Shown piece after piece: positions 8,772-19,102 of a stretch of DNA of 64,000 nt. The stretch covers positions 1,054,001-1,118,000 of the forward strand of contig NZ_JADIKI010000022.1 in assembly GCF_044904605.1 (NCBI RefSeq). The letters are read 5' to 3'. This DNA comes from Dyella_B humi (GTDB taxonomy: Bacteria; Pseudomonadota; Gammaproteobacteria; Xanthomonadales; Rhodanobacteraceae). The translations under genes were made by a program, and so were the position numbers. The notes below the pieces were generated by a model, which was not told the DNA's origin, made no database searches, and saw only the letters and a program-made list of their open reading frames with translations. How positions within the stretch are numbered: the stretch's first letter is position 1; the number at the start of each line of letters is the position of its first letter.

Positions 8772-10748
8772 ATGGCAAATCTATCTGTAAAACCTGTCGT
8801 TGCTTCTTCCGCGTCATTGCTTGCTGAGCACCGCTATCGTTTGATGGTCGAGTCGATTACGGACTACGCCATTTTCATGTTGGATTCGGATGGTCATGTG
8901 ACCAGTTGGAATCCCGGCGCCGAACGGATCACCGGCTATTGCGCAGACGAAATCATCGGTCGCCATGTAGGATGTTTTTACACTAAGGACGATCGCGAAG
9001 GAGGTCTGCCACACCGTGAATTGGACATCGCCAGGACAGAAGGCCGTTACGAGTGCGACAGCTGGCGCCTCCACAAGGACGGCAGCCATTATTGGGCGCA
9101 GGCGCTTACCGATGCGATTCGCGATGAACAAGGCAAGCTGATCGGTTTTGCAAAGATCGTGCGTGATCTTACCGAACGCAAGCGCGCCGAAGAGAGCTTG
9201 CGCCGCAGCCAGGAGCAGTTTCGGCTGCTGGTACAGAGCGTGACCGATTACGCCATTTTCATGCTGGATCAGTACGGCTATGTATCAAGCTGGAATTACG
9301 GCGCCGAACGCATCAAGGGATATACGCCCGAAGAAATTATTGGTAAGCACTTCTCTTCGTTCTATACGCAGGCCGATCGCGATGCCGGCGAGCCGCAGAA
9401 GAACCTGGCGCTGGCCACGACCGAAGGGCGCGTAGAGACCGAAGGCTGGCGCGTGCGCAAAGACGGTACGCGCTTCTGGGCGCACGTGGTGGTGGACCGT
9501 ATTGTGGGCGACAAAGGCGAGCTGGTCGGCTTCGCCAAGATCACGCGCGACGTAACCGAGCAGCGCGAAGCTGCCAGGGAATTGGATCGTGCACGTGAGG
9601 CGCTGTTCCAGGCGCAGAAGATCGAGGCCATCGGTAAGCTCACCGGCGGCGTGGCGCATGATTTCAACAATTTGTTGATGGTGATCCAGAGCTGTCTGGA
9701 CATGGTGGAGCTGAAGCTTCCGCACGAATCGCAACTGTGCCGGCTGGTGCAGAACGCGCAATCCGCCGTGCAGCGCGGTTCGGCCTTGACGCAGCGCATG
9801 CTCGCCTTTGCGCGCAAGCAGGAGCTACGCGTAGCGCCGGTCGACGCGGCTTCGCTGGTGGCTAACATGACCGAGCTGCTGCGTCGCTCGCTCGGCCCTT
9901 TGGTCAATATCAGCACGATGTTTCCGGCTTCCTTGAATTCGGTGAAGACCGATGCGAATCAGCTGGAACTGGCTTTGATGAACCTGGCCGTGAACGCGCG
10001 CGACGCGATGCCCGAAGGCGGCAACCTCACCATTGCGGCGCGCAACGTGACCATCGATGCATCGCATTCCACGCGGCTTGCGCCGGGCGAATACGTCTGC
10101 CTTTCCGTCACCGACGAAGGCGAGGGCATGGATGAGGAAACGCTGATCAAGGCGACCGAACCGTTCTTCACCACCAAGGGCGTGGGGAAGGGCACCGGGT
10201 TGGGCTTGTCGATGGTGCACGGGCTGGCCGAACAGTCGGGCGGGCGCCTGGTGATCAAGAGCAGCAAGGGCTTCGGCACCCGTGTGGAGATGTGGTTGCC
10301 GAGCGTGCGTTGTGTGGCCGTGGAGCAGCAGGAAGCAGTAGTGCCTGTGTCGGTGTCGGTGAAGCCGGCAAGTTCGCTGTGCGGCCTGCGTGTCGTGATC
10401 GTGGACGACGACCCGCTCGTGCTCAATGCCACAGGTGCGGTACTGCAGGATCTCGGCCATCGCGTCACCGAGGTGGCCTCGGCCGAAGAAGCGCTGCAGA
10501 TTCTGGAAGACGGTTCAGACGTCGATATGCTCATCACCGATCACGCCATGCCGGGCATGACCGGTGCGCAGCTCGTGAGCGAAGTGAACATCCGCTGGCC
10601 TGCGCTGCCGGTGGTATTGGCGACGGGTTATGCCGAAATTCCCACAGACCTGAGCGATGGCGCTACGCGCTTGTCCAAGCCCTACGATCGCATGGGACTG
10701 GCTAAAGCCATTGCCAAAGCCATGGAAGACCGGCGTGTTAAGGCGTAA
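8772..10748 (+). CDS. PAS-PAS hybrid sensor histidine kinase
   Basis: This 658-residue cytoplasmic kinase has two PAS domains (about 21-140 and 145-270) that are near copies of each other (ITDYAIFMLD and VTDYAIFMLD), each with a PAC tail. A HisKA domain follows with phospho-accepting His296 in GGVAHDFNNLL. The HATPase has N-box MNLAVNARDAM, DEGEGMD and GKGTGLGLS. A receiver domain starts VVIVDDDPLV with phospho-acceptor Asp590 (LITDHAMPG). No membrane segment is visible, so the signal is internal, possibly light, oxygen or redox through the PAS domains. No separate response regulator is adjacent. Confidence 0.94.
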   Translation: MANLSVKPVVASSASLLAEHRYRLMVESITDYAIFMLDSDGHVTSWNPGAERITGYCADEIIGRHVGCFYTKDDREGGLPHRELDIARTEGRYECDSWRLHKDGSHYWAQALTDAIRDEQGKLIGFAKIVRDLTERKRAEESLRRSQEQFRLLVQSVTDYAIFMLDQYGYVSSWNYGAERIKGYTPEEIIGKHFSSFYTQADRDAGEPQKNLALATTEGRVETEGWRVRKDGTRFWAHVVVDRIVGDKGELVGFAKITRDVTEQREAARELDRAREALFQAQKIEAIGKLTGGVAHDFNNLLMVIQSCLDMVELKLPHESQLCRLVQNAQSAVQRGSALTQRMLAFARKQELRVAPVDAASLVANMTELLRRSLGPLVNISTMFPASLNSVKTDANQLELALMNLAVNARDAMPEGGNLTIAARNVTIDASHSTRLAPGEYVCLSVTDEGEGMDEETLIKATEPFFTTKGVGKGTGLGLSMVHGLAEQSGGRLVIKSSKGFGTRVEMWLPSVRCVAVEQQEAVVPVSVSVKPASSLCGLRVVIVDDDPLVLNATGAVLQDLGHRVTEVASAEEALQILEDGSDVDMLITDHAMPGMTGAQLVSEVNIRWPALPVVLATGYAEIPTDLSDGATRLSKPYDRMGLAKAIAKAMEDRRVKA

Positions 10749-10902
10749 GCGAAAGGGGAAGAACCATCGGGTCCGGCCTGCCGGATCCGTCTCAGCCATT
10801 CCTAGCGTCTGCATCACGAACAGCTAACGATGCCTAGCGCAGAGTAAATGTCCGGGCAGCGGCAAGCTGCCGCGGGCAACCGTCTGTGGTGGAGGCCGTT
10901 TC

Positions 10903-11169
10903 ATGAATACCCCTGGTTCGATCAGTCCCGGGAGGACGCCGGGCTCGCCGCATTCGCTGTGGAACCTCAGCACCTGGTCCGATTACATCAGCCGCATCGT
11001 TCGTCCAGCCAAGGCGCAGCCTCCGGTGCGGATGACGCGTCGGCAGCAACTGCTGGCCGCGCAAGAGCAAAAGCGCCGCGAACAACACGCGCATGTGCTT
11101 GAACTGCTTCGCGAAGTGAAGGAAAAGCATCAGCATGCACCGCAAGGGAGCAGCAAGCTGAAAGCCTGA
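10903..11169 (+). CDS. Small basic hypothetical protein
   Basis: This 88-residue protein begins MNTPGSISPGRTPGSPHSLW. Its C-terminal half is highly charged and probably helical (RMTRRQQLLAAQEQKRREQH and on). GGAGG seven nt before the ATG argues that it is a real gene. There is no signal peptide. I recognise no family. It follows the hybrid kinase by about 150 bp on the same strand and could be its small partner, but nothing in the sequence shows this. Confidence 0.6.
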   Translation: MNTPGSISPGRTPGSPHSLWNLSTWSDYISRIVRPAKAQPPVRMTRRQQLLAAQEQKRREQHAHVLELLREVKEKHQHAPQGSSKLKA

Positions 11170-11743
11170 TATCGCGCGAATTGGCCGTGCCCGCCCTATG
11201 ACGGGCCGGCCACATCCCTCTTTATGGCGCCCCCAAGCTCTCCGCATAAATAACTATGCGGATAGCGATGTATGGGACGCAGAGCGGAGTCAGCGTCACG
11301 CCCCGGTGCAAGTTTTTCTCGATCCAAATAATCAGGAAGGCATGAACGGCGTGGTGCGGCTGATCGACAGTCATCGTCCGGATGGGGACGGGTTAGTGTG
11401 GTTGGGGGATATTCGAGATATCCGGCATCTGGATTCGGTGCGGGTGGGGACGAGCAGGGTGTAGTGAAATTGCCCAGAGCCAGATATTCCATGCTCGTGA
11501 TTCCGGCCTTCGTCCATTGCTGTCCGGGGAAAATTTTGCCCGGCTTGCCGAAATGCTTAAATGTTCGTCGGGACGACGGATTCTGGAGCGCTGAATTTCC
11601 AGGGAAGTTTTAACTTCACGGTGGGGCAGCTGCACGCCGTTCCGATCGATCGCATTTTCCCGGGACAGCAAGGGCCTTCGCCGGAATGACGACTGGACAA
11701 TTTTGGACCTCAAAGTAGTTGTGCAGAGACAGCACACAACGAG
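11170..11743. other. Gene-poor stretch with repeat fragments
   Basis: There is no firm gene here. An 88-codon frame at 11198-11464 (ending DIRDIRHLDSVRVGTSRV) lacks a good ribosome site. Around 11500 and 11665-11690, fragments GATTCCGGCCTTCG and CCTTCGCCGGAATGACGAC look like arms of the 8171-type palindromic repeat, separated by about 170 bp of unrelated sequence. Confidence 0.4.
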
Positions 11744-14692
11744 TCACGGCGACTTCTGCACATCCACCCAATGCGCAATCGGTGCGGGACTTCCCAGCAG
11801 ATAACCTTGCCCCATCTCGCAGCCCATGCTCACCAGCGCTTCCAGCTGTGCTTGCGTTTCGATGCCTTCGGCAATCACCTGGATATTGAGCGCGTGTGCC
11901 AGCGCGAGAATCGCCGCGACCACGGTGGTGCTGTTGCTGCTACCGGCCTTGTCCAGTTCGTGCACGAAAGCGCGGTCGATCTTGAGCATGCGCAGGGGCA
12001 GAGAGTGCAGGTAGCTCAGTGACGAGTAGCCGGTGCCGAAATCGTCCAGCGCCGCACCTACACCCGCACTGCGCAGGCGCTCAAGCACGGCGCGCACGCT
12101 TTCTGGGTTGTCCAGCAGCGCGCCTTCGGTTACTTCGGTTACGAGCCTTTCGGGCGGGAGGCCGGTGCGTTCGAGCATCTTCAAGACGCGTACGTCGAAG
12201 TCGGCATGACGCAGATGCAGCGCGGACACGTTGAAGGTGATGAACGGTTCGCTGGACCCATGCTGCGCCAGCAGCCTGCAGCTGAGTTCGAACAGACGCC
12301 AGTCGATCGCTTCGATCAAGCCGCTGTCTTCGGCGATCTTGACGAAATCCGACGGGCGCAGCAGGCCGCGCTGCGGATGGTTCCAGCGGATCAACGCTTC
12401 ATAGCCCACCACCTTGCTGTCGCCGAGCCGGCAGATCGGCTGAAAGTGCGGCTCGAATTCGTTCTGGCGAAGCGCCTTGCGCAATTCGCTTTCCATTGCG
12501 AGCACGTCCACCATGCCTTTGGCGAGCGCTTCGTCGAAGATGGCGAAACGCTTGCGGCCCAATTCCTTGGCCTGGTAAAGCGCCATGTCCGCGTCGCGGA
12601 TCAATTCATCCGCATCGAGGTAACTCGCATCGCCGCAAGCAATGCCCACGCTTACCGACGGTTCCAGTTCCTTACCGGAAATGCGCAGCGGTGTTGCCAC
12701 GGCCTGCAATACACGATCGGCGATGATGGTGGCGGTATCGGTGTTCTCGATGTTCTCGAGCAGGATGGCGAATTCATCGCCGGAAAGCCGTGCCACCATG
12801 TCTGGCTCGCGTACATGCGTCAGCAGCCGCACCGCGACAGCCTTAAGGAATTCATCGCCGGCGAGGTGACCGAGGCTGTCGTTGATCACCTTGAAGCGGT
12901 CGACGTCGATATACAGCAGGGCGCAGCGGCGGTTCGGATCGCTCTGGATCCGGTTGAGTATGCGATCCAGCCGTTCGCGCAGGTAGCCGCGGTTAGGCAG
13001 GCCGGTAAGCGGATCGTGCATCACCTGATGATGCAGCTGCTGCTGCATCTGTTCGCGTCGCGCGATTTCGGCGCGCAGCTCTCGCGTGCGTTCTTCCACG
13101 CGATGCTCCAGCTTCAGATTGGCCAGATGCAGCGCCGCGGCGGAACGGCGACGGTAAATGCTGTTGGCGATCTGCAACGCCACGAAGCTCAGCAGCTCCT
13201 GTTCCTGCGCACCGTAAGAGGCGTTGTCTTCGTAGCTTTGCACCGCGATCAGCCCGATTACCGACTCGTCTACTTTCAACGGCACACCCAGCCAGCAGGC
13301 AGAAGGTTCGCCGATGTGGTGCGGCACCACTTCGCCGGAGCGGGTCAGCGCCATGATGTCTTCGCGCGTGCCGGACCAGGGTTGTCCGCGACGCAGCACG
13401 TATTCGCTCAAGCCGCGGCCGATCGGGCGCGACAGTTGATGGCGCACGCCGGTATCCATGAAATACGGAAATTCCAGCTTGGTGCGATCATCGCTGAGCA
13501 GGGCGATGAAGAAATTCTTCGCATCCAGCAGTCGGCCTACCACGATGTGCACGCGTTCGTAGAACGTGTTTTCATCGATGTCGGCGGTGGCGAGTTGGGC
13601 TACCTGGAACAGGGCTTCCTGCAAGCGTTCGGCACGATGTCGTTCGCGCACTTCCTGCAGCAGGCCGCGGTTCACCTCAGCCAGTTCCTCCGTGCGCTGG
13701 CGCACGCGCCGTTCGAGTTCGTCCTTGGCTTCCTTGCGTTCCACCGCGGTAAGAATATGGCTGCCTACGAATTCGAGCAGGGTGAGATCATCGCGCGAAT
13801 ACACGATGCCGGTGCCGTAGCTTTGCACCACCAGTGCGCCCTGCACCTGGCCGTTGCGGAGCATCGGCACGCCCAGCCAGTCGTCGCTGTCGGGGCCCGC
13901 GATCACCAGCGGACCGTTTACCTGTTCCAGCAGTTGCTCGTTGCTGCCCATCAGCGGCTTGCCCTGGGTAAGCAGGTACCAGGTGAGCGTGTGACGGCGG
14001 TCTTCCAGCCGCATGTCGCGATTGGTTTCGGGTTTGTCTTCGTCCTTGATGTCCGAGTAATAGAGGAAGCGCAGCGTTTCGTGCTCCGGATCGTAGCGGA
14101 CGATGAAAAAGTTCTCCGCATACATCAGACCGCTGACGATGCGATGGATCTCGCACAGCATGTCTGGCATATCCAGGTCCGAACCGGATAGCTCGGAAAT
14201 GGAGAACAGCGCGCGCTGCAGGTTTTCAGAATGTTCCAGCTGGTTGTGCGAGTCGTACAGTTCGGCCAGCTTGATGGTGTGATGCAACTGGCGCACGCCA
14301 AGCTGCAGATACGAGTCCACCTTGGCGAGCAGGGCTTTGGCCGAGCCTTCGATGGTCATCGTGAGCAGCAGCACCGCTTGTTGCGCGCCAAGCAGGGAGA
14401 GGGCATAGCGCCGGCCGTCGGGCGATACGCGCACGCCGTCATCGGCTTTTAGCGCATCCTGCGCGAGCGCAAGGTCTTCCAGATCGGGTGGCTGCGCTTC
14501 GGCAGAGCGCTGTTCCTGTCCATGGGCGAGCATCAGCACCTTGGCCTTGAGGCAATGGGGCTGCGCCTGCAGCAAGGTTTCGATGAGCAAGCAGACTTCG
14601 CCGGGCGTCTCGGCTTCGATCAAACAACCGAGCCAGGCGGTGTTTTCCGGCTCTTGCGTTGTCGTGATGAGGATAGGAAGACTCAGGCTCAT
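11744..14692 (-). CDS. GAF-GAF-GGDEF-EAL cyclic-di-GMP signalling protein
   Basis: This 982-residue cytoplasmic protein has a non-conserved N-terminus, two GAF domains (about 180-330 and 370-530) joined by coiled coils, a GGDEF domain and a C-terminal EAL domain. The cyclase motif reads SGDEF (ARLSGDEFAILL), a substitution found in some active enzymes. The EAL domain keeps the catalytic set: YEALIRW, FNVSALHL, TEVTEGALL, LDDFGTGYSS, KIDRAFV, VIAEGIET and GQGYLLG. It is therefore probably an active phosphodiesterase, with GGDEF activity uncertain. The ATG at 14692 is preferred over a TTG at 14701. It is monocistronic and divergent from a lipoprotein gene. Confidence 0.94.
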   Translation of the reverse strand: MSLSLPILITTTQEPENTAWLGCLIEAETPGEVCLLIETLLQAQPHCLKAKVLMLAHGQEQRSAEAQPPDLEDLALAQDALKADDGVRVSPDGRRYALSLLGAQQAVLLLTMTIEGSAKALLAKVDSYLQLGVRQLHHTIKLAELYDSHNQLEHSENLQRALFSISELSGSDLDMPDMLCEIHRIVSGLMYAENFFIVRYDPEHETLRFLYYSDIKDEDKPETNRDMRLEDRRHTLTWYLLTQGKPLMGSNEQLLEQVNGPLVIAGPDSDDWLGVPMLRNGQVQGALVVQSYGTGIVYSRDDLTLLEFVGSHILTAVERKEAKDELERRVRQRTEELAEVNRGLLQEVRERHRAERLQEALFQVAQLATADIDENTFYERVHIVVGRLLDAKNFFIALLSDDRTKLEFPYFMDTGVRHQLSRPIGRGLSEYVLRRGQPWSGTREDIMALTRSGEVVPHHIGEPSACWLGVPLKVDESVIGLIAVQSYEDNASYGAQEQELLSFVALQIANSIYRRRSAAALHLANLKLEHRVEERTRELRAEIARREQMQQQLHHQVMHDPLTGLPNRGYLRERLDRILNRIQSDPNRRCALLYIDVDRFKVINDSLGHLAGDEFLKAVAVRLLTHVREPDMVARLSGDEFAILLENIENTDTATIIADRVLQAVATPLRISGKELEPSVSVGIACGDASYLDADELIRDADMALYQAKELGRKRFAIFDEALAKGMVDVLAMESELRKALRQNEFEPHFQPICRLGDSKVVGYEALIRWNHPQRGLLRPSDFVKIAEDSGLIEAIDWRLFELSCRLLAQHGSSEPFITFNVSALHLRHADFDVRVLKMLERTGLPPERLVTEVTEGALLDNPESVRAVLERLRSAGVGAALDDFGTGYSSLSYLHSLPLRMLKIDRAFVHELDKAGSSNSTTVVAAILALAHALNIQVIAEGIETQAQLEALVSMGCEMGQGYLLGSPAPIAHWVDVQKSP

Positions 14693-15055
14693 GGCGACCA
14701 ATCTGCCGTTATAGCTCGCCTATCAATGGGTACGTGCTGTGCAGGAAACGTGAACCCTGCGGTTAATGAGGCATTGCTGTCGTAGATTTGTCAATGTATC
14801 GGCTAAGCCCTTGATAGCTTTACCTCGTCTATGGACACCCAAGGCGCTGGCGAGACGGTTTTGCATGGGCTCGCCATAGCGTCAACCCGCGCGAACGGCC
14901 GTTTTTTTTGACAATTGGCTCTCGATTCTTAGACGGCTGCGGGCTATCTGTACGGGGAAATATGACTTCAGGCAGGTGCCTGGTGCCCGGCGTTCGCCGA
15001 ACATGATTCGTGCAGGAACAGAACCATTCTCAGGATGAAAAAGGGGAGTAGAGGT
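14693..15055. promoter_or_regulatory. Divergent intergenic region
   Basis: A 363-bp spacer separates the divergent c-di-GMP gene and the lipoprotein gene, so it should contain both promoters. TTTTTTTTGACAATTGG near 14903 offers a possible TTGACA -35 element toward the lipoprotein. No gene is seen. Confidence 0.35.
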
Positions 15056-15463
15056 ATGAACAAGGCCGTTGCGGCCGCTATGGCCGCATTGCTGTTGGCA
15101 GGATGTGCCACCACGGAACACAAGGCCGACCCGACGGCGGTCGCCTCGTTTCAACCGGGCGTTACCACGATCGCGCAGGCGGAGGCCGCCTTAGGCCCGC
15201 CGTTCCAGGCTACGCGCATGCCGGATGGGAGCCAGCAGCTGCAGTATGTGAGCAAGTACCAGGAGGTTTCCGGTGACGGTATGCCGACCACCGGCTCGCA
15301 GATTCCCAAGCACGTGGAGAAAACCGTATCCACCGTGTTGAGCTTCGATCAGAACGGGCATTTCGTAAGTGCGTCGTCGAGTTCGAAGGACAAGGACAAG
15401 CAGTGGCCGAGTAACCTTGGCAGCCTCGGTGGTGGGGATGTCCAGCGGAATCCTGGTCAATAA
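15056..15463 (+). CDS. SmpA/OmlA (BamE)-like lipoprotein
   Basis: This 135-residue lipoprotein has signal MNKAVAAAMAALLLAGC and lipobox LLAGC. The mature part starts ATTEHKADPT, then FQPGVTTIAQAEAALGPP, the conserved short segment of the SmpA/OmlA (BamE-like) fold in which PGxTT.A.....G.P recurs. The tail is Ser/Lys-rich and disordered. BamE proper assists outer-membrane protein assembly; this protein is divergent and may be a general small outer-membrane lipoprotein. The start has GGGGAG upstream. A more distant lipoprotein of the same type lies in the island at 48613-48960. Confidence 0.78.
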   Translation: MNKAVAAAMAALLLAGCATTEHKADPTAVASFQPGVTTIAQAEAALGPPFQATRMPDGSQQLQYVSKYQEVSGDGMPTTGSQIPKHVEKTVSTVLSFDQNGHFVSASSSSKDKDKQWPSNLGSLGGGDVQRNPGQ

Positions 15464-15547
15464 AAAAAGCTAAGCGATATTCCGCTACTACCGTGTTGCG
15501 GCCATGTCATCCGTGATGATGACAACTTGCATGTAGCTTCCTAAGTG

Positions 15548-15656
15548 GTCCCTCCCCTTGCTTGCAGGGGGAGGACAGGATGGGGTGAGCCCTTGCGGGA
15601 AAGTTTGAGGCAAGTGTTCACCCCACCCCAACCCTCCCCTGCAAGCAAGGGAGGGA
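15548..15656. repeat. GC-rich imperfect palindrome, dispersed repeat copy B
   Basis: The arms CCCTCCCCTTGCTTGCAGGG and CCCTCCCCTGCAAGCAAGGG enclose GATGGGGTGAG...TTCACCCCACC. It is a sister copy of 1411-1520 in the opposite orientation, with shared flank CTTCCTAAGTGGTCCC immediately upstream. Confidence 0.75.
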
Positions 15657-15674
15657 GCGAACCATCGCACGGCA

Positions 15675-16700
<1,026 letters not shown>

Positions 16701-17126
16701 GCAAGCATCCTCTTGGTTAATGAATAGACAAAGGTCTGAATCGATTCGGTAACGTCAGTCTGAGCATGCCCGAAAGCAACCATGGTGAAGCGGGCGGCGG
16801 AGAATCAGGCAATAAACGCGGTTGATCAGGTAGGTGCGGGTGACGCATTGCTACAACGATAGAAGAGTGCCGCGCAAAGATGCATGAAAGGTGTTCCCGA
16901 CTCTGCTGTCTGGGGCTCTCTCCACGTCGTTGACGAACACTTGGTTTTGAGAGCGGATTGCGGTTGCGCGGCGCGTGTCATCGCATCGGATATAAAACAT
17001 CGCCTGGCGTCTGATCCCGCGTTGAGGTTGCGGCGATAGGCACGTTGCAGATCTGGCTGAGTAGCGCAGGCTCGGCAGGTTGAGCACGCCTTGCGTGCAA
17101 CGGATCGATGCGGCGATTTCCCGGCT
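16701..17126. other. Gene-free region before fic
   Basis: No convincing gene is seen. A 78-codon minus-strand frame at 16851-17087 has no recognisable features or ribosome site. The region presumably contains the upstream promoter elements of the aldo/keto reductase and fic genes. Confidence 0.35.
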
Positions 17127-17153
17127 TATTCACCGTATAAAATACGGTGAATA
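17127..17153. promoter_or_regulatory. Perfect inverted repeat upstream of fic (operator 1)
   Basis: TATTCACCGTAT-AAA-ATACGGTGAATA is a perfect 12-bp inverted repeat with a 3-bp centre, lying 36 bp before the fic start codon. It shares the TCACCG core with the second palindrome over the start codon, so both are likely bound by the same protein. Confidence 0.75.
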
Positions 17154-17179
17154 TTGCATGGGCGGCGAATCTGCTCCAT

Positions 17180-17206
17180 AATCACCGCATGTTAAGCGGT
17201 GATTAC
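17180..17206. promoter_or_regulatory. Perfect inverted repeat spanning the fic start codon (operator 2)
   Basis: TAATCACCGC-ATGTTAA-GCGGTGATTA is a perfect 10-bp inverted repeat whose 7-bp centre contains the ATG of the Fic gene. It could be a DNA operator or an RNA hairpin hiding the start codon. Together with operator 1 it suggests tight autoregulation by the Fic protein's own C-terminal winged helix. Confidence 0.75.
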
Positions 17207-18316
17207 ACCTATATCTGGCAGGCCAACGACTGGCCGCACTGGCGGTACGATCTGGCCGCACTGGCTGAGGCATTGGCCAAGGTAAACCGTGCCCAGGGGC
17301 TGTTGCTTGGACGCCTAGTCGATGTCGGTATGGCGTTGCGCAGCGAAGCCAGTCTTGCCGCACTCACTGACGATGTCGTCAACACCAGCGAGATCGAGGG
17401 TGAGCATCTCAATGTTGCTTCCGTGCGCTCGTCGATTGCACGTCGTCTGGGTGTGGACATCGGGGCACTTGCGCCGGTCGATCGGCATGTCGAAGGCGTG
17501 GTCGACATGGTGTTGGACGCTACCGCCAACTGCCATGTTCCCGTATCCAAGGAGCGGCTCTGCGGTTGGCACGCAGCGTTGTTTCCGACTGGCTATTCGG
17601 GATTGTCTCGCATCACCGTCGCTGGCTGGCGCGATGACGCAGCCGGAGCGATGCAGGTGGTGTCGGGTCCGCTCGGGCGTCAGCGCGTGCACTTCGAGGC
17701 ACCGCCAGCCGAGCGGCTTGAAACGGAGATGGCGCGCTTTCTCGAATGGCTCAACGACGAAACGCGCGAACAGCCGCTCATCAAGGCAGGTCTCGGGCAC
17801 TTATGGTTTGTCACGCTGCATCCTTTCGATGATGGCAACGGCCGCATTGCCCGTGCCATCGGCGATTTGTTGCTGGCGCGTGCAGAAGGCAGTTCGCAAC
17901 GCTTTTACAGCCTTTCCGCACAGATCCAGCGCGAGCGCAAAGCGTATTACGACATCCTCGAGCGAACCCAAAAATCCACCCTTGATGCGACCGAGTGGCT
18001 GGCGTGGTTTCTGGCGACATTGCATCGTGCCGTCGAGCAGGCGCAGCACACACTCGATGATGTATTGAAGAAGGCGCGCTTTTGGCGGCACTTCGCCGGT
18101 ACGTCCATGAACGAGCGACAAGTCAAAGTACTCAATCGCGCACTCGATGGTCTCGATGGAAAACTCACAAATAGCCGATGGGCGGCCATCGCCAAGTGTT
18201 CCGCGGATACGGCGCTGCGCGATATTAATGAGCTGATAGCACACGGCGTGCTGCGTAAGTCTGCCGCCGGTGGACGCAGCACCAGCTACGAGTTAAGCGA
18301 CTTGCCTGAGAGGTGA
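17189..18316 (+). CDS. Fic-domain AMPylase with DUF4172 N-terminus and C-terminal HTH
   Basis: This 375-residue protein begins MLSGDYTYIWQANDWPHWRY, typical of the DUF4172 N-terminal region. The inhibitory motif TSEIEG (66-71) precedes the catalytic core, making this a class II, self-inhibited Fic enzyme. The catalytic motif HPFDDGNGRIAR is complete at 211-222. The C-terminus is a winged helix (WAAIAKCSADTALRDINELI). Fic proteins transfer AMP from ATP to Ser, Thr or Tyr of target proteins, and many also remove it; the target is unknown. No separate antitoxin is needed because the inhibitory helix is in cis. Two perfect palindromes at the promoter and start suggest autorepression. Confidence 0.95.
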   Translation: MLSGDYTYIWQANDWPHWRYDLAALAEALAKVNRAQGLLLGRLVDVGMALRSEASLAALTDDVVNTSEIEGEHLNVASVRSSIARRLGVDIGALAPVDRHVEGVVDMVLDATANCHVPVSKERLCGWHAALFPTGYSGLSRITVAGWRDDAAGAMQVVSGPLGRQRVHFEAPPAERLETEMARFLEWLNDETREQPLIKAGLGHLWFVTLHPFDDGNGRIARAIGDLLLARAEGSSQRFYSLSAQIQRERKAYYDILERTQKSTLDATEWLAWFLATLHRAVEQAQHTLDDVLKKARFWRHFAGTSMNERQVKVLNRALDGLDGKLTNSRWAAIAKCSADTALRDINELIAHGVLRKSAAGGRSTSYELSDLPER

Positions 18317-18475
18317 TGGCAAATGGCAGCGCGCAAAACTAAGGATGACTTTATTTTCATGGATGCACACATGCGTCTTCCTGTGTCATTCACTGGCTGG
18401 CGACGCGGGAATCACGATGAAACGACACGGATATTTCCACAGTAACGACGACGTCGCGTTCGTTGGGGTGGATGC

Positions 18476-18700
18476 TTGGATCACTTCTATCTTCGCTACA
18501 CAGGGCCTGAAGCAAACGGTTGTGTGCTCGTTTCAGACGGCAAGCCGTTGCGTTTCTCATCGCGAACCGATGCGCTTTCATTCGCCATCCGACGTTGTTA
18601 TGAGTACGGGGCGACGGAAGGGGAGCCCGTTATCAACATCGAAGGAAGCGATGGACTATGGCGCTCCTTCGATTGCCGGTTATTGCCGTTGAGGCATTGA
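18476..18700 (+). CDS. Small hypothetical protein
   Basis: This 74-residue frame begins DHFYLRYTGPEANGCVLVSD after a TTG start preceded by GGGGTGG, and ends in WRSFDCRLLPLRH. The composition (SDGKPLRFSSRTDALSFAIR and so on) looks like a compact alpha/beta domain of the DUF2188-like sort, but the match is only an impression. There is no signal peptide. Its neighbours are Fic upstream and a small secreted protein downstream, with no operon evidence. The non-ATG start lowers confidence. Confidence 0.45.
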   Translation: MDHFYLRYTGPEANGCVLVSDGKPLRFSSRTDALSFAIRRCYEYGATEGEPVINIEGSDGLWRSFDCRLLPLRH

Positions 18701-18909
18701 TTCCCTCGCCTGCGTAGGTGTGCGGCAAAAAGCGTGAGCGCTGCCGCTAACCGTTTTTTCGTGCCGAAAGGTATCCAGTATTGTGCCACCCCGCTTCCCG
18801 GCGAGTTCCCGGATGAAGCCGCTCGAATCGTGCCGATTACGTTGGAATCCAGCGTTTTACTGCAAGATTGGCTTGGGCAATTACGCCCAACAACCAATGG
18901 GGTGGCTGT

Positions 18910-19095
18910 ATGAAACACGTAAAATTGCATGTCCTGGTCGCAATCTGCTGCGCTTTGTTTGCATCCACCACGTGGGCACAGACAAGCGTTCACGCAACGA
19001 CCATCGGCACCACGTCGCAGAGCCGTGGCGTTACACAAGCATCGGAGTCGATATGCACCAACGTTCTGCAGTGTTCGGGAGGACACAGGTCTTGA
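18910..19095 (+). CDS. Small secreted protein
   Basis: This 61-residue precursor begins MKHVKLHVLVAICCALFAST with a clear signal peptide and probable cleavage after WA. The mature part is about 38 residues, rich in Thr and Ser with two Cys. GGGGTGG stands a few bases before the ATG. I recognise no family. It converges on the MASE1 gene, which ends only 7 bp away. Confidence 0.55.
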   Translation: MKHVKLHVLVAICCALFASTTWAQTSVHATTIGTTSQSRGVTQASESICTNVLQCSGGHRS

Positions 19096-19102
19096 CGCTG
19101 TG

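Noticed and set aside
12206..14191. 661-codon plus-strand frame
   Set aside because: It lies antisense within the GGDEF-EAL gene, has low-complexity His/Gln-rich sequence and no domain; a shadow of a GC-rich gene.
16851..17087. 78-codon minus-strand frame
   Set aside because: No ribosome site, no recognisable features and unusual composition.
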